64,000 nt of DNA. Source: Paenibacillus kobensis NBRC 15729. GTDB taxonomy: Bacteria > Bacillota > Bacilli > Paenibacillales > Paenibacillaceae. The stretch lies in contig NZ_BILZ01000031.1 of assembly GCF_004000825.1 (NCBI RefSeq), positions 1-64,000 on the forward strand, written 5' to 3'. The stretch's first letter is position 1. Each line of letters begins with the position of its first letter. Below the pieces are notes generated by a model. It saw only the letters and a list, made by a program, of their open reading frames with translations, ran no database searches and had not been told where the DNA came from. Below, one piece after another: positions 31,447 to 39,196 of this stretch. A program made the position numbers and the translations under genes.

Positions 31447-31783
31447 TGTCTCTCTCCTCCATTGCACTGATATAGGCTTTGTAAATAAGTTCAGGGAGAC
31501 TTGATGCCCTCACATTATGTGTCATTCCGTCAAATCTACCTTCGTACGTTATCGATCCGGTTTCATGGCTAATTGCTGTAATCTCGTACACTAGCACTAG
31601 GTCTTGTTTAGATGCTGCTTCCATCACCAGTCCAGCACCTTCCCATGTTGTGCTGTATTGCGGTATGTCCATATAAGTCATCTTGTCGTATCTGACGGCT
31701 ACAAATTTGTTTTCGCTATGCCACTCCCACCCCGTCAGATCGTTACCCATATACTCATGTATCTTCCAATCGTGTTCACGCAT
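31439..31783 (-). CDS. Diverged phage ABA-sandwich-type protein
   Basis: This 114-residue protein shows the same layout as the 30186 gene: a tryptophan-rich start, IPQYSTTWEGAGLVMEAA, and a C-terminal LPELIYKAYISAM helix. Overlaps the yopX-like gene by eight bases. Function unknown. Confidence 0.58.
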   Translation of the reverse strand: MREHDWKIHEYMGNDLTGWEWHSENKFVAVRYDKMTYMDIPQYSTTWEGAGLVMEAASKQDLVLVYEITAISHETGSITYEGRFDGMTHNVRASSLPELIYKAYISAMEERDNG

Positions 31784-32189
31784 GCTGCTCACCTACCAGT
31801 TCAGGGTTCTCGTAGATGGTGCCGATGACTTCATTCGTGGTATGTTCTTCAAAGAGGAATGACCCTGACTCTTTTTCAAACACTTCCTCCAAACAGAACG
31901 CAGCGTCGAAGTAAATCACAACGCCTATGAAATCCAGATAACCGCCGGGCATATCAATGTATTCTCGCTTTACAATGTCCCCTTCGTATATCTCCTTACC
32001 GTTCTTATCCTTTAGGCCTGTGTATTGCATGATCTCGAAGTCAGAAGTACGCAGCTTATGAAACCCTTTTCCGTCCATTTCGATGTATACGCCTAGCACT
32101 TTCGTGTCGAAATTGATGCTCTCCAACTTGTCCGGCTCAATCATTGTATTGCTTGGCTTATGGAACGCTCTGAACTTGTACTCTCTCAT
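31776..32189 (-). CDS. YopX-like protein
   Basis: This 137-residue protein matches the YopX family of SPbeta-type and other phages: MREYKFRAFHKPSNTMIE, IMQYTGLKDKNGKEIYEGDIV, and a C-terminal IGTIYENPEL. The family has a beta-barrel-like fold and no assigned function. It overlaps both neighbours by a few bases. Confidence 0.83.
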   Translation of the reverse strand: MREYKFRAFHKPSNTMIEPDKLESINFDTKVLGVYIEMDGKGFHKLRTSDFEIMQYTGLKDKNGKEIYEGDIVKREYIDMPGGYLDFIGVVIYFDAAFCLEEVFEKESGSFLFEEHTTNEVIGTIYENPELVGEQHA

Positions 32190-32398
32190 CCCTGCTCACC
32201 GTCCATCGGTAGATTGATTTCTGCGTAGTGAGTAACGCCGTCAACATACAAACCTTTGTTGTCGAACCATCTGTATACTCGATCCTTGCTTATCTGATGA
32301 ATTGCGAATTTAACTGATTTTCCGTCGTAAACAAGTTTTGGAACGTGGCTTTCTGGCTGCGTTTCTCGAGTGTTGCCGTATTCTTTCCACTCGATCAT
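32186..32398 (-). CDS. Hypothetical protein
   Basis: This 70-residue beta-rich protein (VPKLVYDGKSVKFAIHQISKDRVYRWFDNKGLY) overlaps the stop of the Cys-rich gene and the start of the yopX-like gene. No family recognised. Confidence 0.58.
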   Translation of the reverse strand: MIEWKEYGNTRETQPESHVPKLVYDGKSVKFAIHQISKDRVYRWFDNKGLYVDGVTHYAEINLPMDGEQG

Positions 32399-32559
32399 CC
32401 CTGCTCACCGTCCTTACCCTCGTAATGCTCGCAATTTTGTACCTCTTCCGGTTTGACGCCCCATAAATCTGTATCATCCTTCATGCACCAGAACTCTCCG
32501 TATGGTGAAGTGTAGTCTCTCGGATATGTCCATAAGTGGCGGCATGAGTTACATTTCAT
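32395..32559 (-). CDS. Small Cys-containing protein
   Basis: This 54-residue protein begins MKCNSCRHLWTYPRDY and has further Cys in FWCMK and NCEHYEG, so it may bind zinc. The stop overlaps the next ATG (ATGA). AGGTGAGTAACA lies before the start. Function unknown. Confidence 0.55.
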   Translation of the reverse strand: MKCNSCRHLWTYPRDYTSPYGEFWCMKDDTDLWGVKPEEVQNCEHYEGKDGEQG

Positions 32560-32561
32560 TG

Positions 32562-32939
32562 TTACTCACCGTCCTTACCGTCTTTTATGCGCTGTGCCCA
32601 AGCTGCTACTGACAAGCATGACGGGTAATCGGACCCCATTTCCTTTAACTTTGTCCGTTGCACCTCATACGCCCTGTTGTGACGTTCTATTTCGGCTTGC
32701 TGCTGGCGTATCAATTCATCTTTTTCCAGCAGTTGCGGCAATTCCTCGTCACTCGGCAGACCATCGCTTTCTGCATGGCAGTTAGGGCAGATAAATGCAG
32801 CTTCTCCCTGACGTGTCGCATATGATATTGGAAGTAAAGGAGCGTCGAAGTGTTTACTCGTTTCTTCATCCCACAAACTATTCGGAATTGTTAATCCGCA
32901 GTGCGGACATTTCGTTTGATCCAATCTCTTAGCGTCCAT
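32562..32939 (-). CDS. Zinc-ribbon protein with coiled coil
   Basis: This 125-residue protein has CPHCG (near 10) and CPNCH (near 53), a zinc ribbon, followed by a helix rich in Gln/Glu (LLEKDELIRQQQAEIERHNRAYEV) and an IKDGKDGE tail. The start at 32939 has GAGGAGG upstream. Not assigned to a named family. Confidence 0.62.
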   Translation of the reverse strand: MDAKRLDQTKCPHCGLTIPNSLWDEETSKHFDAPLLPISYATRQGEAAFICPNCHAESDGLPSDEELPQLLEKDELIRQQQAEIERHNRAYEVQRTKLKEMGSDYPSCLSVAAWAQRIKDGKDGE

Positions 32940-33105
32940 CGTTATCCTCCTCATAGGGTAAGTAGAGTCCTATATATTCAATTGCAACGTCACTTTCTGG
33001 GTCTGGCGGGTCCGAACAGTGTCCGCAATAGGACGGGGTGTAAATCTCCTCAATCGCTTCTAGCCTGCATTTTGGACAGCGGGTTAGATGATAAACTCTT
33101 GTCAT
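32929..33105 (-). CDS. Small zinc-ribbon protein
   Basis: This 58-residue protein has CPKCR and CGHCS, spaced as a zinc ribbon, and an acidic tail (LYLPYEEDNDG). It overlaps the next gene by 11 bases. Function unknown. Confidence 0.58.
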   Translation of the reverse strand: MTRVYHLTRCPKCRLEAIEEIYTPSYCGHCSDPPDPESDVAIEYIGLYLPYEEDNDGR

Positions 33106-33150
33106 CCTCTTTATCCCTCCTAGGGGAAGGGTTACTTCCCCGGAAATGAA

Positions 33151-33333
33151 TTAAGCAGTCAGCAATTCCAACTCATCTTTTAGGTTGCTAATGCAATCTT
33201 TCATCGTGTAGCTGACGTAATAGCCTTGCTTGTAATAGTTCAAGTACGAGTGTATAATGTCGTCCACTTTGTACGTATACCTGCATTTCTCGATGTACTT
33301 TGCGATGTTTTCACGCGCTTGCTCCGTGTTCAT
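33151..33333 (-). CDS. Hypothetical protein
   Basis: This 60-residue helical protein is rich in Tyr (YLNYYKQGYYVSYTM). Upstream is TTAGGAGGGTAACA, the same leader as the gene before it. No family recognised. Confidence 0.55.
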   Translation of the reverse strand: MNTEQARENIAKYIEKCRYTYKVDDIIHSYLNYYKQGYYVSYTMKDCISNLKDELELLTA

Positions 33334-33360
33334 TGTCCTGTTACCCTCCTAATTGGATCC

Positions 33361-33513
33361 TTACTGATACTTACATGAAGCGCATGTATTTCTGCTCCAA
33401 CTATTCTTGCAAGAGGTACACGCTTTAAGTGGACAACGATCACAGTCTTTTTTTGCGGGATCAATGCACTTTGATGTAAAAAGATAATTGCAGTGAAAAT
33501 GATCTGCGTTCAC
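33361..33513 (-). CDS. Cys-rich 50-residue protein
   Basis: GTG start with AGGAGGG upstream. Nine Cys among 50 residues, many as CxxC (CDRCPLKACTSC, CASC), indicating one or two zinc sites. It is not fully like any family I know. Lies just after cassette 3. Confidence 0.55.
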   Translation of the reverse strand: MNADHFHCNYLFTSKCIDPAKKDCDRCPLKACTSCKNSWSRNTCASCKYQ

Positions 33514-33552
33514 TGTGTTACCCTCCTAATTGGTTTAGATGACTAACTACAA

Positions 33553-33611
33553 CCCTATACGGCCTCCGCCTGACGGCTAAGTATTGCGGTCGATTCGGAG
33601 GCCGTTCGGCC
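33553..33611 (-). repeat. Dispersed repeat, copy B (3' end of cassette 3)
   Basis: Minus strand: TGGCCGAACGGCCTCCGAA, TCGACCGCAATACTTAGCC, then GGCGGAGGCCGTATAGGG. GGCCTCCG and CGGAGGCC form a perfect 8-bp stem around a ~27-base loop. It starts two bases after the stop of the cassette gene and is the inverted counterpart of copy E. Confidence 0.87.
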
Positions 33612-33613
33612 AG

Positions 33614-34297
33614 TTAGCCTGCTTTATTTTCATTCAGCCAGTCACAGTACTTCTGGCATTCTTCGATAGTCTTGAAGAACGTTTTATATTTATCTAAATC
33701 CGCATATGACATTTTGTCGTTGTATATTGACTCTCTGTAAGTCGATGAATCGTAACTGCCATAATCGTCGTTCCGATTAGAACTAGAACTAGGCTTCAAT
33801 TTGTACCAAACTTTGACCTTATTTGCGTTATAGCTATCCATCGAGAATTCACAGGCGACATATTCCTCTGGCATATATACCGATTTTCCAGAAGCGCACT
33901 TGCAATGTTCGAACAACTCCTGTCCTGACGGAGAGAAAAATACTATCTTCCTTTTTTCGTTGCACTTATCACATTTAGGTGGTAATGGATAATCGGTTGT
34001 TGCTCGGTACATCACCACTTGCAGGTCTTTCATTAACTCCGACAGCCGCTCTTTTCTAACAATTCGCATTGCATCGTTCTTAATATTATTAAGTTCGTTA
34101 AGTTTGGTTTGATGTTCATGCCGCATCTTGTCTATATTCTTCCGAACTTCTTGCAATTCAGCGTTTTCAGTCCGTAATTGCTCCATTTCAGCTTTGAATT
34201 CGTCCCGAACGGAGTTGAGCAGAGCAGTTTTGAACTCATCCACCTGTTGCTCGAACTCATTTGGTGCGTAATAGAATTCCTCATTGTAATAACTCAT
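33614..34297 (-). CDS. Hypothetical protein with zinc ribbon in cassette 3
   Basis: This 227-residue protein has an N-terminal coiled coil (about 15-90), then a zinc-ribbon-like CDKCNEKRK and CKCASG, and a Ser/Tyr-rich C-terminus. The start at 34297 has AAAGGAG upstream. It is enclosed by inverted repeat copies E and B. No family recognised. Confidence 0.65.
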   Translation of the reverse strand: MSYYNEEFYYAPNEFEQQVDEFKTALLNSVRDEFKAEMEQLRTENAELQEVRKNIDKMRHEHQTKLNELNNIKNDAMRIVRKERLSELMKDLQVVMYRATTDYPLPPKCDKCNEKRKIVFFSPSGQELFEHCKCASGKSVYMPEEYVACEFSMDSYNANKVKVWYKLKPSSSSNRNDDYGSYDSSTYRESIYNDKMSYADLDKYKTFFKTIEECQKYCDWLNENKAG

Positions 34298-34326
34298 ATG
34301 GTTTTGGCTCCTTTGATTTTGGTTTT

Positions 34327-34382
34327 GCGGCGAATGCCGCCATCGTATCGACCGAATAGGCTTAGCGGAACGCGGCGGCCGC
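34327..34382 (+). repeat. Dispersed repeat, copy E (5' end of cassette 3)
   Basis: Plus strand: GCGGCGAATGCCGCC, TATCGACCGAATAGGCTTAG, then CGGCGGCCGC. Its stem bases differ from copy B but stay paired (GCCGCC with GGCGGC), a compensatory change that suggests the hairpin matters. The upstream HNH gene ends inside this copy. Confidence 0.85.
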
Positions 34383-34676
34383 AAGGAAGGCTCTACCTTC
34401 TTTCGTTTGGTCCGCCCAATCGTGACACTCTTTGCATAAGTGCAATAGATCCTCTACCGTCGTCTTATCGAGTTTCCATCGTCTTACTTTATGGGCTGCA
34501 TGTACGGCTCTAGCAGCCTTACAGCATTCGCATAACCCTTGTGAGCGTTCGTGTAGAGCCTTGCGGACAGCGGACGATATCGCGCCGCGCTGTCTCGCTG
34601 TAGGCTTATTACGTTTATACTGTGGCTTCTGTACGGACCTCAGGGGTTGGTTAGATAGGTCGGTGATGATCACCAT
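34362..34676 (-). CDS. HNH endonuclease-like protein
   Basis: This 104-residue protein has CECC and LCKECHDW with AAHKVRR between: a His/Cys-metal HNH pattern (about 48-90). The N-terminus is basic. Phage HNH proteins cut DNA in packaging or homing. The C-terminal codons and stop are part of repeat copy E. The small size and a position beside ssb leave its exact role open. Confidence 0.72.
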   Translation of the reverse strand: MVIITDLSNQPLRSVQKPQYKRNKPTARQRGAISSAVRKALHERSQGLCECCKAARAVHAAHKVRRWKLDKTTVEDLLHLCKECHDWADQTKEGRAFLAAAAFR

Positions 34677-35104
34677 GAGAAAGGAAGATCGTCTTCGGAT
34701 ATATTGATCGGCTGTCCGTCGCCTGCGAACGGATCGCGGTTATTGCTGTGGTTTGTGGAAGTGGAAGACTGCTCCTGTTGTTGCTCTTGCTTGTCGAGGA
34801 ACCGTACGTTGTCTGCGATGACTTCTGTTATGAACACCTTTTTGCCCTCGTTGTTGGTGTAATTGCGGACCTGTATGCGGCCCTCTACGGCGGTTAAACG
34901 GCCTTTCTTAAGGTGGTTTGCACACGTCTCGGCAAGCTGCCGCCACACCACCACCGGAATAAAGTCGGCTTCCTTCTCGCCGCCGTTTGTAAACGGTCGA
35001 TCTACGGCTAGAGTGTACGTGCAGACCGCCACGCCTGCGGGCGTGTACTTCAAATCCGGGTCACGGGTCAACCTGCCAATCAGTATTGAACGGTTCAAAG
35101 TCAT
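34670..35104 (-). CDS. ssb: Single-stranded DNA-binding protein
   Basis: This 144-residue protein starts [20 protein letters not shown] with the OB fold up to about residue 105, then a Gln/Ser/Asn-rich linker, and ends in the acidic tip EDDLPFSW used to bind partner proteins. It lies next to recombination genes of the phage. The prophage copy probably protects replication intermediates. Length is near the usual for phage SSB. Confidence 0.93.
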   Translation of the reverse strand: MTLNRSILIGRLTRDPDLKYTPAGVAVCTYTLAVDRPFTNGGEKEADFIPVVVWRQLAETCANHLKKGRLTAVEGRIQVRNYTNNEGKKVFITEVIADNVRFLDKQEQQQEQSSTSTNHSNNRDPFAGDGQPINISEDDLPFSW

Positions 35105-35884
35105 CTACACAACCTCCAACAGGTTCAGATAATGGACGATCTCGGCTTTCTTCGTCTGCCGGCAGTAGCGGCAGTTCTCGCAGCGGATCGGCTCCGCGAA
35201 TCCTGTTTTTACGTCGATGACTCTAGGCAACTTCTCTCGTACATCTTCAAGCGCCGCATTGACCGTCTCGTCGTCAAAGCAAATGGCCGCTTTGTCTGGT
35301 ACGTCTTCCTTGCTCACGGCCACTATGAAGGGCTCTAGGCGCTCAAAACGCCTATTGGCGATCCGTTCGAGCTCGGAGTATACCGCCATTTGGGTTGTGT
35401 AGCCGTACGCCTCCACAAAGGAGACGTAGCGGCCGTCGTGCCAATACTTTTCACGGATGGACTTTACAGTCTTTAGGTCTACGATCCGCCCGTTATCGGG
35501 CGCCAGGACGTCGATGCGGGCTTTCCATTCCACGCCGTACAGCGTAGCAGTGATGATCGTTTCATGCTCGCCGGTCAGCATGGTCATGCATAGCGAGTCT
35601 TTAGCGATGGTCTGGATCATCTCGTCGGCTTGCTTAAATGGGGCTTTCAATTCCTTCTTCTGGGTGTATATCTCCGGGTGCTCGGATCTAAATTGTTCGA
35701 TCGTTCCGTCGAATGCAGAGTGTACGTAGGACCCGACTAGGAAAGCTTCCGGTGTCGGTTCCTTCCATCCGTTGAGTTTGGCGAGCGCTGCTGCTTCGCA
35801 TTTCAGAAATCCCTTATACTGCGACACGCTCATGTAATGGCGATCTGCCTCGTTGGAGTAGTAATTTTCAGCGGTTAGATTCAT
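35105..35884 (-). CDS. PD-(D/E)XK nuclease-like protein
   Basis: This 259-residue protein has the RecE/Cas4-like pattern: an N-terminal SVSQYKGFLKCEAAALAKLNG and VGSYVHSAFDG, a nuclease core KARIDVLAPDNGRIVDLKTV (Asp, then Asp-Leu-Lys), and a Cys-rich end CENCRYC. It is next to the ERF annealing gene, forming a phage exonuclease/annealing pair for recombination. The 5'-3' exonuclease activity is inferred from this pairing. Confidence 0.8.
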   Translation of the reverse strand: MNLTAENYYSNEADRHYMSVSQYKGFLKCEAAALAKLNGWKEPTPEAFLVGSYVHSAFDGTIEQFRSEHPEIYTQKKELKAPFKQADEMIQTIAKDSLCMTMLTGEHETIITATLYGVEWKARIDVLAPDNGRIVDLKTVKSIREKYWHDGRYVSFVEAYGYTTQMAVYSELERIANRRFERLEPFIVAVSKEDVPDKAAICFDDETVNAALEDVREKLPRVIDVKTGFAEPIRCENCRYCRQTKKAEIVHYLNLLEVV

Positions 35885-36510
35885 GCTGGCTCCTTATCTC
35901 CTTTGAGCCGGGCAAGAAAATCGTTCGCCTGCTCTTCGGTCAACTGATTTAGATTTGCTCCTTCATACAACTTCTGAATCTGCAGGTTGAGCGCTTGTTG
36001 TTTGAAACCTCTCGTAACCCAAGTCGTTTGAATCTCCGACGTCAGTTTCAGCAGCCGCTTTTTATCTGCCGTCTCCTGCTGCCGATCCTGCTTTTGCTGG
36101 AATGCGTCCGGATCATCCTTATCCGTGGCAATGTTGAATTGCTTAAGCAGAAAGTATTTCTCGGCGTAGGTGAGCGCCTTGCCTACTCCCTTTTCGCCTG
36201 CTGTATCAATGCCTTGCGCATACCACGGAACTTCGATGGTTTCCTCTGGCTTTTCGGCGTTAACCCATGTCATTGTCATGGTGAGCTCGGTAAAGTATGT
36301 TGTCGCCTTTTTGCCCTCTGCAGGCGTTTCAGCGGTTACTTTGGCGTCTGTGACGCGCGGAATGAGCAACAAGCCCAATTCATCGATCTTATTGCGTACA
36401 GCCGCCAGCACTTGGCTGGAACCGGTATAGTTGTACTGATGCCCTTGTGACTCTTTCTTGAGGTATGGGACCACTTTCCGGACTTCTATTAACTTCTGAT
36501 AGATGTTCAT
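35881..36510 (-). CDS. ERF-type single-strand annealing protein
   Basis: This 209-residue protein starts IYQKLIEVRKVVPYLKKE and contains the ERF signature GVGKALTYAEKYFLLKQFNI with TDKDDPD following. ERF proteins anneal single strands in phage recombination and circularisation. It overlaps the nuclease gene by four bases. Confidence 0.87.
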   Translation of the reverse strand: MNIYQKLIEVRKVVPYLKKESQGHQYNYTGSSQVLAAVRNKIDELGLLLIPRVTDAKVTAETPAEGKKATTYFTELTMTMTWVNAEKPEETIEVPWYAQGIDTAGEKGVGKALTYAEKYFLLKQFNIATDKDDPDAFQQKQDRQQETADKKRLLKLTSEIQTTWVTRGFKQQALNLQIQKLYEGANLNQLTEEQANDFLARLKGDKEPA

Positions 36511-36583
36511 CTATTTGCCTCCTATCGTTTTTGTGGTACGATAACCATGAGAGTTTTCTTTAGGGCCCCTTTGCAGAGGGGCT

Positions 36584-36781
36584 TTATTTGTTGTTTTCCA
36601 CGTAGTCGTAGTATTCGTCGCGAGCGGTCTCTCGCGGAATGTTCCGGTATCCGTCATCCATGAAGTCAACAAATGCTTTAAGTTGTTCCCCTTGCAAACC
36701 AGCTGCTTTACCCGCCAGAATCGCATAACCCTTCGCGTCGGACTCCCAAATGCTTTCAATCGTGAACAGGTTGTTGCTCAT
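36584..36781 (-). CDS. Hypothetical protein
   Basis: This 65-residue acidic, aromatic protein starts MSNNLFTIESIWESDAKGYAI and ends YYDYVENNK. It lies before the ERF gene. No family recognised. Confidence 0.58.
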   Translation of the reverse strand: MSNNLFTIESIWESDAKGYAILAGKAAGLQGEQLKAFVDFMDDGYRNIPRETARDEYYDYVENNK

Positions 36782-36826
36782 ACTTAGCTCACCCTTTCGA
36801 ATTGTTTTTGACTGAGAAGGAGAAAC

Positions 36827-37033
36827 TTAGCGATCTGCTGACCGTTCGGCCGGCCCTGCATTTTCTTTGCTAACCAACGGAAATCCTCCGGTTCCACATT
36901 CGAAGCAACCGATTTCCCCACACTCTCGACACGCCTCATGGTACGTACATGCCTCCCCGCATCTATCGCATATGGTTTCGTTGTCCTCCCCCAATGAGAG
37001 AGGACGTTGACAGCAGTTACTAACCAAGTTCAA
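36827..37033 (-). CDS. Small zinc-binding protein
   Basis: This 68-residue protein has eight or more Cys in CxxC-type pairs (NCC, CDRCGEAC, CRECGEIGCFECG). Two zinc sites are likely. The start overlaps the previous gene. Function unknown. Confidence 0.6.
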   Translation of the reverse strand: MNLVSNCCQRPLSLGEDNETICDRCGEACTYHEACRECGEIGCFECGTGGFPLVSKENAGPAERSADR

Positions 37034-37326
37034 GCGGCTGTACCCCTTTCGATTTCTTCGATATGCTCCGCGACAAGCTGCTCTTGCCCCTCTTGTGCGG
37101 CTATTTCAGCTTCAAATTCCGCCAGATCAACGACTTCCTTGTATCCATCCGCCCTGTAGTAGTTGGCGTACGTCAGTGCCGTCGTACCTTCTGGGTAAGA
37201 GTGGCGAGTTTCCCGGAATATCGATCCGTCTTCCCGGTTAATCGAACGTTCAATGCGATGGTCCAAGCACAGGATTCGCAGATAGATCGTGTTGATCCAG
37301 TCACCTTCGTACTTCGCAAATGTCAT
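37030..37326 (-). CDS. Hypothetical protein
   Basis: This 98-residue protein starts MTFAKYEGDWINTIYLRILCLDHRIERSI; the first 60 residues look like a small beta fold and the rest is an acidic helix. AAGGAGCGG precedes the ATG at 37326. Family not recognised. Confidence 0.6.
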   Translation of the reverse strand: MTFAKYEGDWINTIYLRILCLDHRIERSINREDGSIFRETRHSYPEGTTALTYANYYRADGYKEVVDLAEFEAEIAAQEGQEQLVAEHIEEIERGTAA

Positions 37327-37403
37327 AGTTTTCCGCTCCTTATAATTGGATTTTTGACCGTGACGACGCGCCGCCAAGTGCTATGGGGATACTCGTCGGT
37401 ACA

Positions 37404-37580
37404 TTAGAGCATCCTCACAAGCACCGGGACGTCACAGTTGATTGCTTCCATCATGCAGGAGTGACAGTGTTCTTTCTGCTGTTCGTAGACGAGGTATTGT
37501 GCTGGCTTACCGCAACCGCAAGAGTTGATCAGACGAAGGGACGTTTTCTCCTCCACTTGGGGAAGTTTAAGTGCTTCCAT
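37404..37580 (-). CDS. Small Cys-rich protein
   Basis: This 58-residue protein has CGCGKPAQYL and CHSCMMEA, spaced for zinc. Its ATG overlaps the stop of the previous gene (TAATG). Function unknown. Confidence 0.58.
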   Translation of the reverse strand: MEALKLPQVEEKTSLRLINSCGCGKPAQYLVYEQQKEHCHSCMMEAINCDVPVLVRML

Positions 37581-37831
37581 TACTCGTCACCTACCAGTTT
37601 CAATTTAGGCCGGCTGGCTGCTTGCTGCTTAAGTACGAAAGCGTTGAAATCGGGTTTAAGGTTCCGGCTGGCGATAAAGGCGGCTGCCATATCGGAATCA
37701 TATTCGTACGATCGGAGACGGCGGTTATCGGCGCGCAGCTCGCGCACTTCATTTCGAAGCTTCTGCAACTCCAACGCCTGTTGATCGCATTGAGTAAGCA
37801 ATTCCGGCTTGCTGATCGCGTCTTGCGTCAT
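37580..37831 (-). CDS. Hypothetical coiled-coil protein
   Basis: This 83-residue protein has a heptad-rich N-terminal half (QQALELQKLRNEVRELRADNRRL) and a C-terminal MAAAFIASRNLKPDFN. Overlaps the helix-turn-helix gene by four bases. Not a known family to me. Confidence 0.58.
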   Translation of the reverse strand: MTQDAISKPELLTQCDQQALELQKLRNEVRELRADNRRLRSYEYDSDMAAAFIASRNLKPDFNAFVLKQQAASRPKLKLVGDE

Positions 37832-38028
37832 GCGGATGCTCCTTTCGTTTTGGAATCAAGCCATTCGAAGAACTTATCCCGCGGTACACGACTGATGCTG
37901 TCGATCACGATTACCGGGAAATCCGTCTTCCGCATCATCTCGTATGCGGTGCTTTTCGCTACGCCCAAGATTTCAGCGACATGAGCGGCCTTGAGCAGAA
38001 GAGGATAGTCGGTTACTTGGGTTCGCAT
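37828..38028 (-). CDS. Excisionase/AlpA-like DNA-binding protein
   Basis: This 66-residue protein is a single winged helix: LLLKAAHVAEILGVAKSTAYEMMRKTDFPVIVI and RVPRDKFFEWLDSK are typical of the MerR/excisionase-like helix-turn-helix family. It could be Xis or an early regulator. No other excisionase candidate lies beside the integrase, so this is the best candidate, although it is far from it. Confidence 0.75.
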   Translation of the reverse strand: MRTQVTDYPLLLKAAHVAEILGVAKSTAYEMMRKTDFPVIVIDSISRVPRDKFFEWLDSKTKGASA

Positions 38029-38041
38029 TTTACTTCCTCCC

Positions 38042-38704
38042 CTACGCCGCCACAGGGCGCCATGCGTTAATGTAACTCAATAAGCCATCCAGTTCGTTGC
38101 GTCTTACGTCCCGGTAACTCGCGACGGCCCAGCGGTCTTTTACCTCGCGGTGCAGTTGGCGGAACAGATTCGGCCGCGCCTTGCTGTCTGATTCCAATTC
38201 GTATATCCGTCGTGCGATTGATTTTTGGACGGTCCGCTGCTCGCCGCTGTCGAGTGTGATTTGTTCGTCGATCTTAGCTTCAAGCGATTGAATCTTTACT
38301 TCTACATCATCGATTCGATCTTCGTGGTCGATCATCGTCTTCATCATCACGACGCGCTGCTTACGCTCGTCGAGTATTTCGACGTTGTTGACCTGCCGCT
38401 GCTCCATTTCTGCGAACTTAGCGACGTAAGTAGCCGTGAAGAGAATACCTTTCTCACCGGTCATTTTGTTTGCTACCATGTCGCAACCTTGTTTGGTTAG
38501 AAGATAGCATTTGTATTTGCGGCCGGTTCCGGATGAGTAACTGTTCTCGATAAAGAATTTGTCAGCCCCCAAATTTGGGGTTTGATCAATTACAGATTTG
38601 TACGTATCAATGTCCCGGACCAGGTGATCGTGTCGTTTCCCAATCATTTCAGCCACTTCCCGACTATCCACCAAGAACTTGCCGTTTACATTAACAATGT
38701 TCAT
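38042..38704 (-). CDS. Rha-like regulatory protein with ORF6C-type C-terminus
   Basis: This 220-residue protein has an N-terminal Rha domain (VDSREVAEMIGKRHDHLVRDID, about 10-95) and a C-terminal ORF6C-like region (about 120-220, with LYELESDSKARPNLFRQLHREVK-type pattern). Such proteins act as antirepressors or early regulators in temperate phages. It is the first gene after the Cro-like gene. Confidence 0.83.
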   Translation of the reverse strand: MNIVNVNGKFLVDSREVAEMIGKRHDHLVRDIDTYKSVIDQTPNLGADKFFIENSYSSGTGRKYKCYLLTKQGCDMVANKMTGEKGILFTATYVAKFAEMEQRQVNNVEILDERKQRVVMMKTMIDHEDRIDDVEVKIQSLEAKIDEQITLDSGEQRTVQKSIARRIYELESDSKARPNLFRQLHREVKDRWAVASYRDVRRNELDGLLSYINAWRPVAA

Positions 38705-38788
38705 TTCCTTCGCCCCTCTACATGTAGTGTATAAACAAGAAATTTAAGGTAATTTATCTCTAGTTGTTGTAAAATAAGTTTGAAACAC

Positions 38789-39031
38789 TTATGCTGACTT
38801 GTGTACTTTTGTCAACGTTTGAGTAAAAATTTTTTCATACGTTACGCCGAAGTATTCAAGCATCAAACCGACGGCCTTAGGACCGGGATTTCTTTTACCG
38901 CGCATAAGGAGGCTCATCATTGAGTCAGAAATGCCAATTTCGCGGGCCAATTCGTTTGTTGAATTAATACCGCGTCTACGCATTTCACCTTCGACATATT
39001 CTTTGTTCATAACGATCGTTGCCGTCAACAT
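38789..39031 (-). CDS. Cro-like XRE repressor
   Basis: This 80-residue protein has a helix-turn-helix TNELAREIGISDSMMSLLMRGKRNPG. The start MLTATIVM at 39031 has GAGGTGA upstream. It is the first gene of the leftward lytic operon and is divergent from the CI-like gene, so it should repress the lysogeny promoter. One operator copy (38801-38815) lies in its own 3' end. Confidence 0.83.
   Translation of the reverse strand: MLTATIVMNKEYVEGEMRRRGINSTNELAREIGISDSMMSLLMRGKRNPGPKAVGLMLEYFGVTYEKIFTQTLTKVHKSA
38801..38815. promoter_or_regulatory. Operator copy O1 inside the cro-like gene
   Basis: GTGTACTTTTGTCAA, identical to O2 at 39055-39069. On the minus strand its end is TTGACA, which could serve as a -35 box for a weak promoter reading toward the Rha-like gene. 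A repressor bound here would shut that promoter. Confidence 0.6.
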
Positions 39032-39054
39032 CTTATCACCTCGTTTCTTAGTGT

Positions 39055-39114
39055 GTACTTTTGTCAATGACTTCTGTACTCCAAATATAACCACCTCGTG
39101 TACATTTGTCAACA
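39055..39114 (-). promoter_or_regulatory. Leftward early promoter and operators O2, O3
   Basis: TTGACA (39109-39114), 17 bases, TATATT (39086-39091) is the promoter of the cro-like operon on the minus strand. GTGTACTTTTGTCAA (39055-39069) lies in its leader and GTGTACATTTGTCAA (39100-39114) covers the -35 box. A fourth, looser copy is near 39142. They are direct repeats and probably bind the CI-like and Cro-like proteins. Confidence 0.75.
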
Positions 39115-39196
39115 GTTATTTTTGGGCGGTGTTTATTTATGTACATGACATTTGTAAACTATAGTGTGTGTGCTTAATAGGGAGGAGGTGTTGGGA

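Noticed and set aside
31776-32189. YopX-like gene as sign of an SPbeta-type phage
   Set aside because: YopX proteins are widespread; the virion genes here are unlike SPbeta.
36553-36590. GCCCC/GGGGC hairpin after the 36584 gene as a terminator of the early operon
   Set aside because: The T-rich side lies on the plus strand, while all genes here are on the minus strand; it would also cut off the recombination genes.
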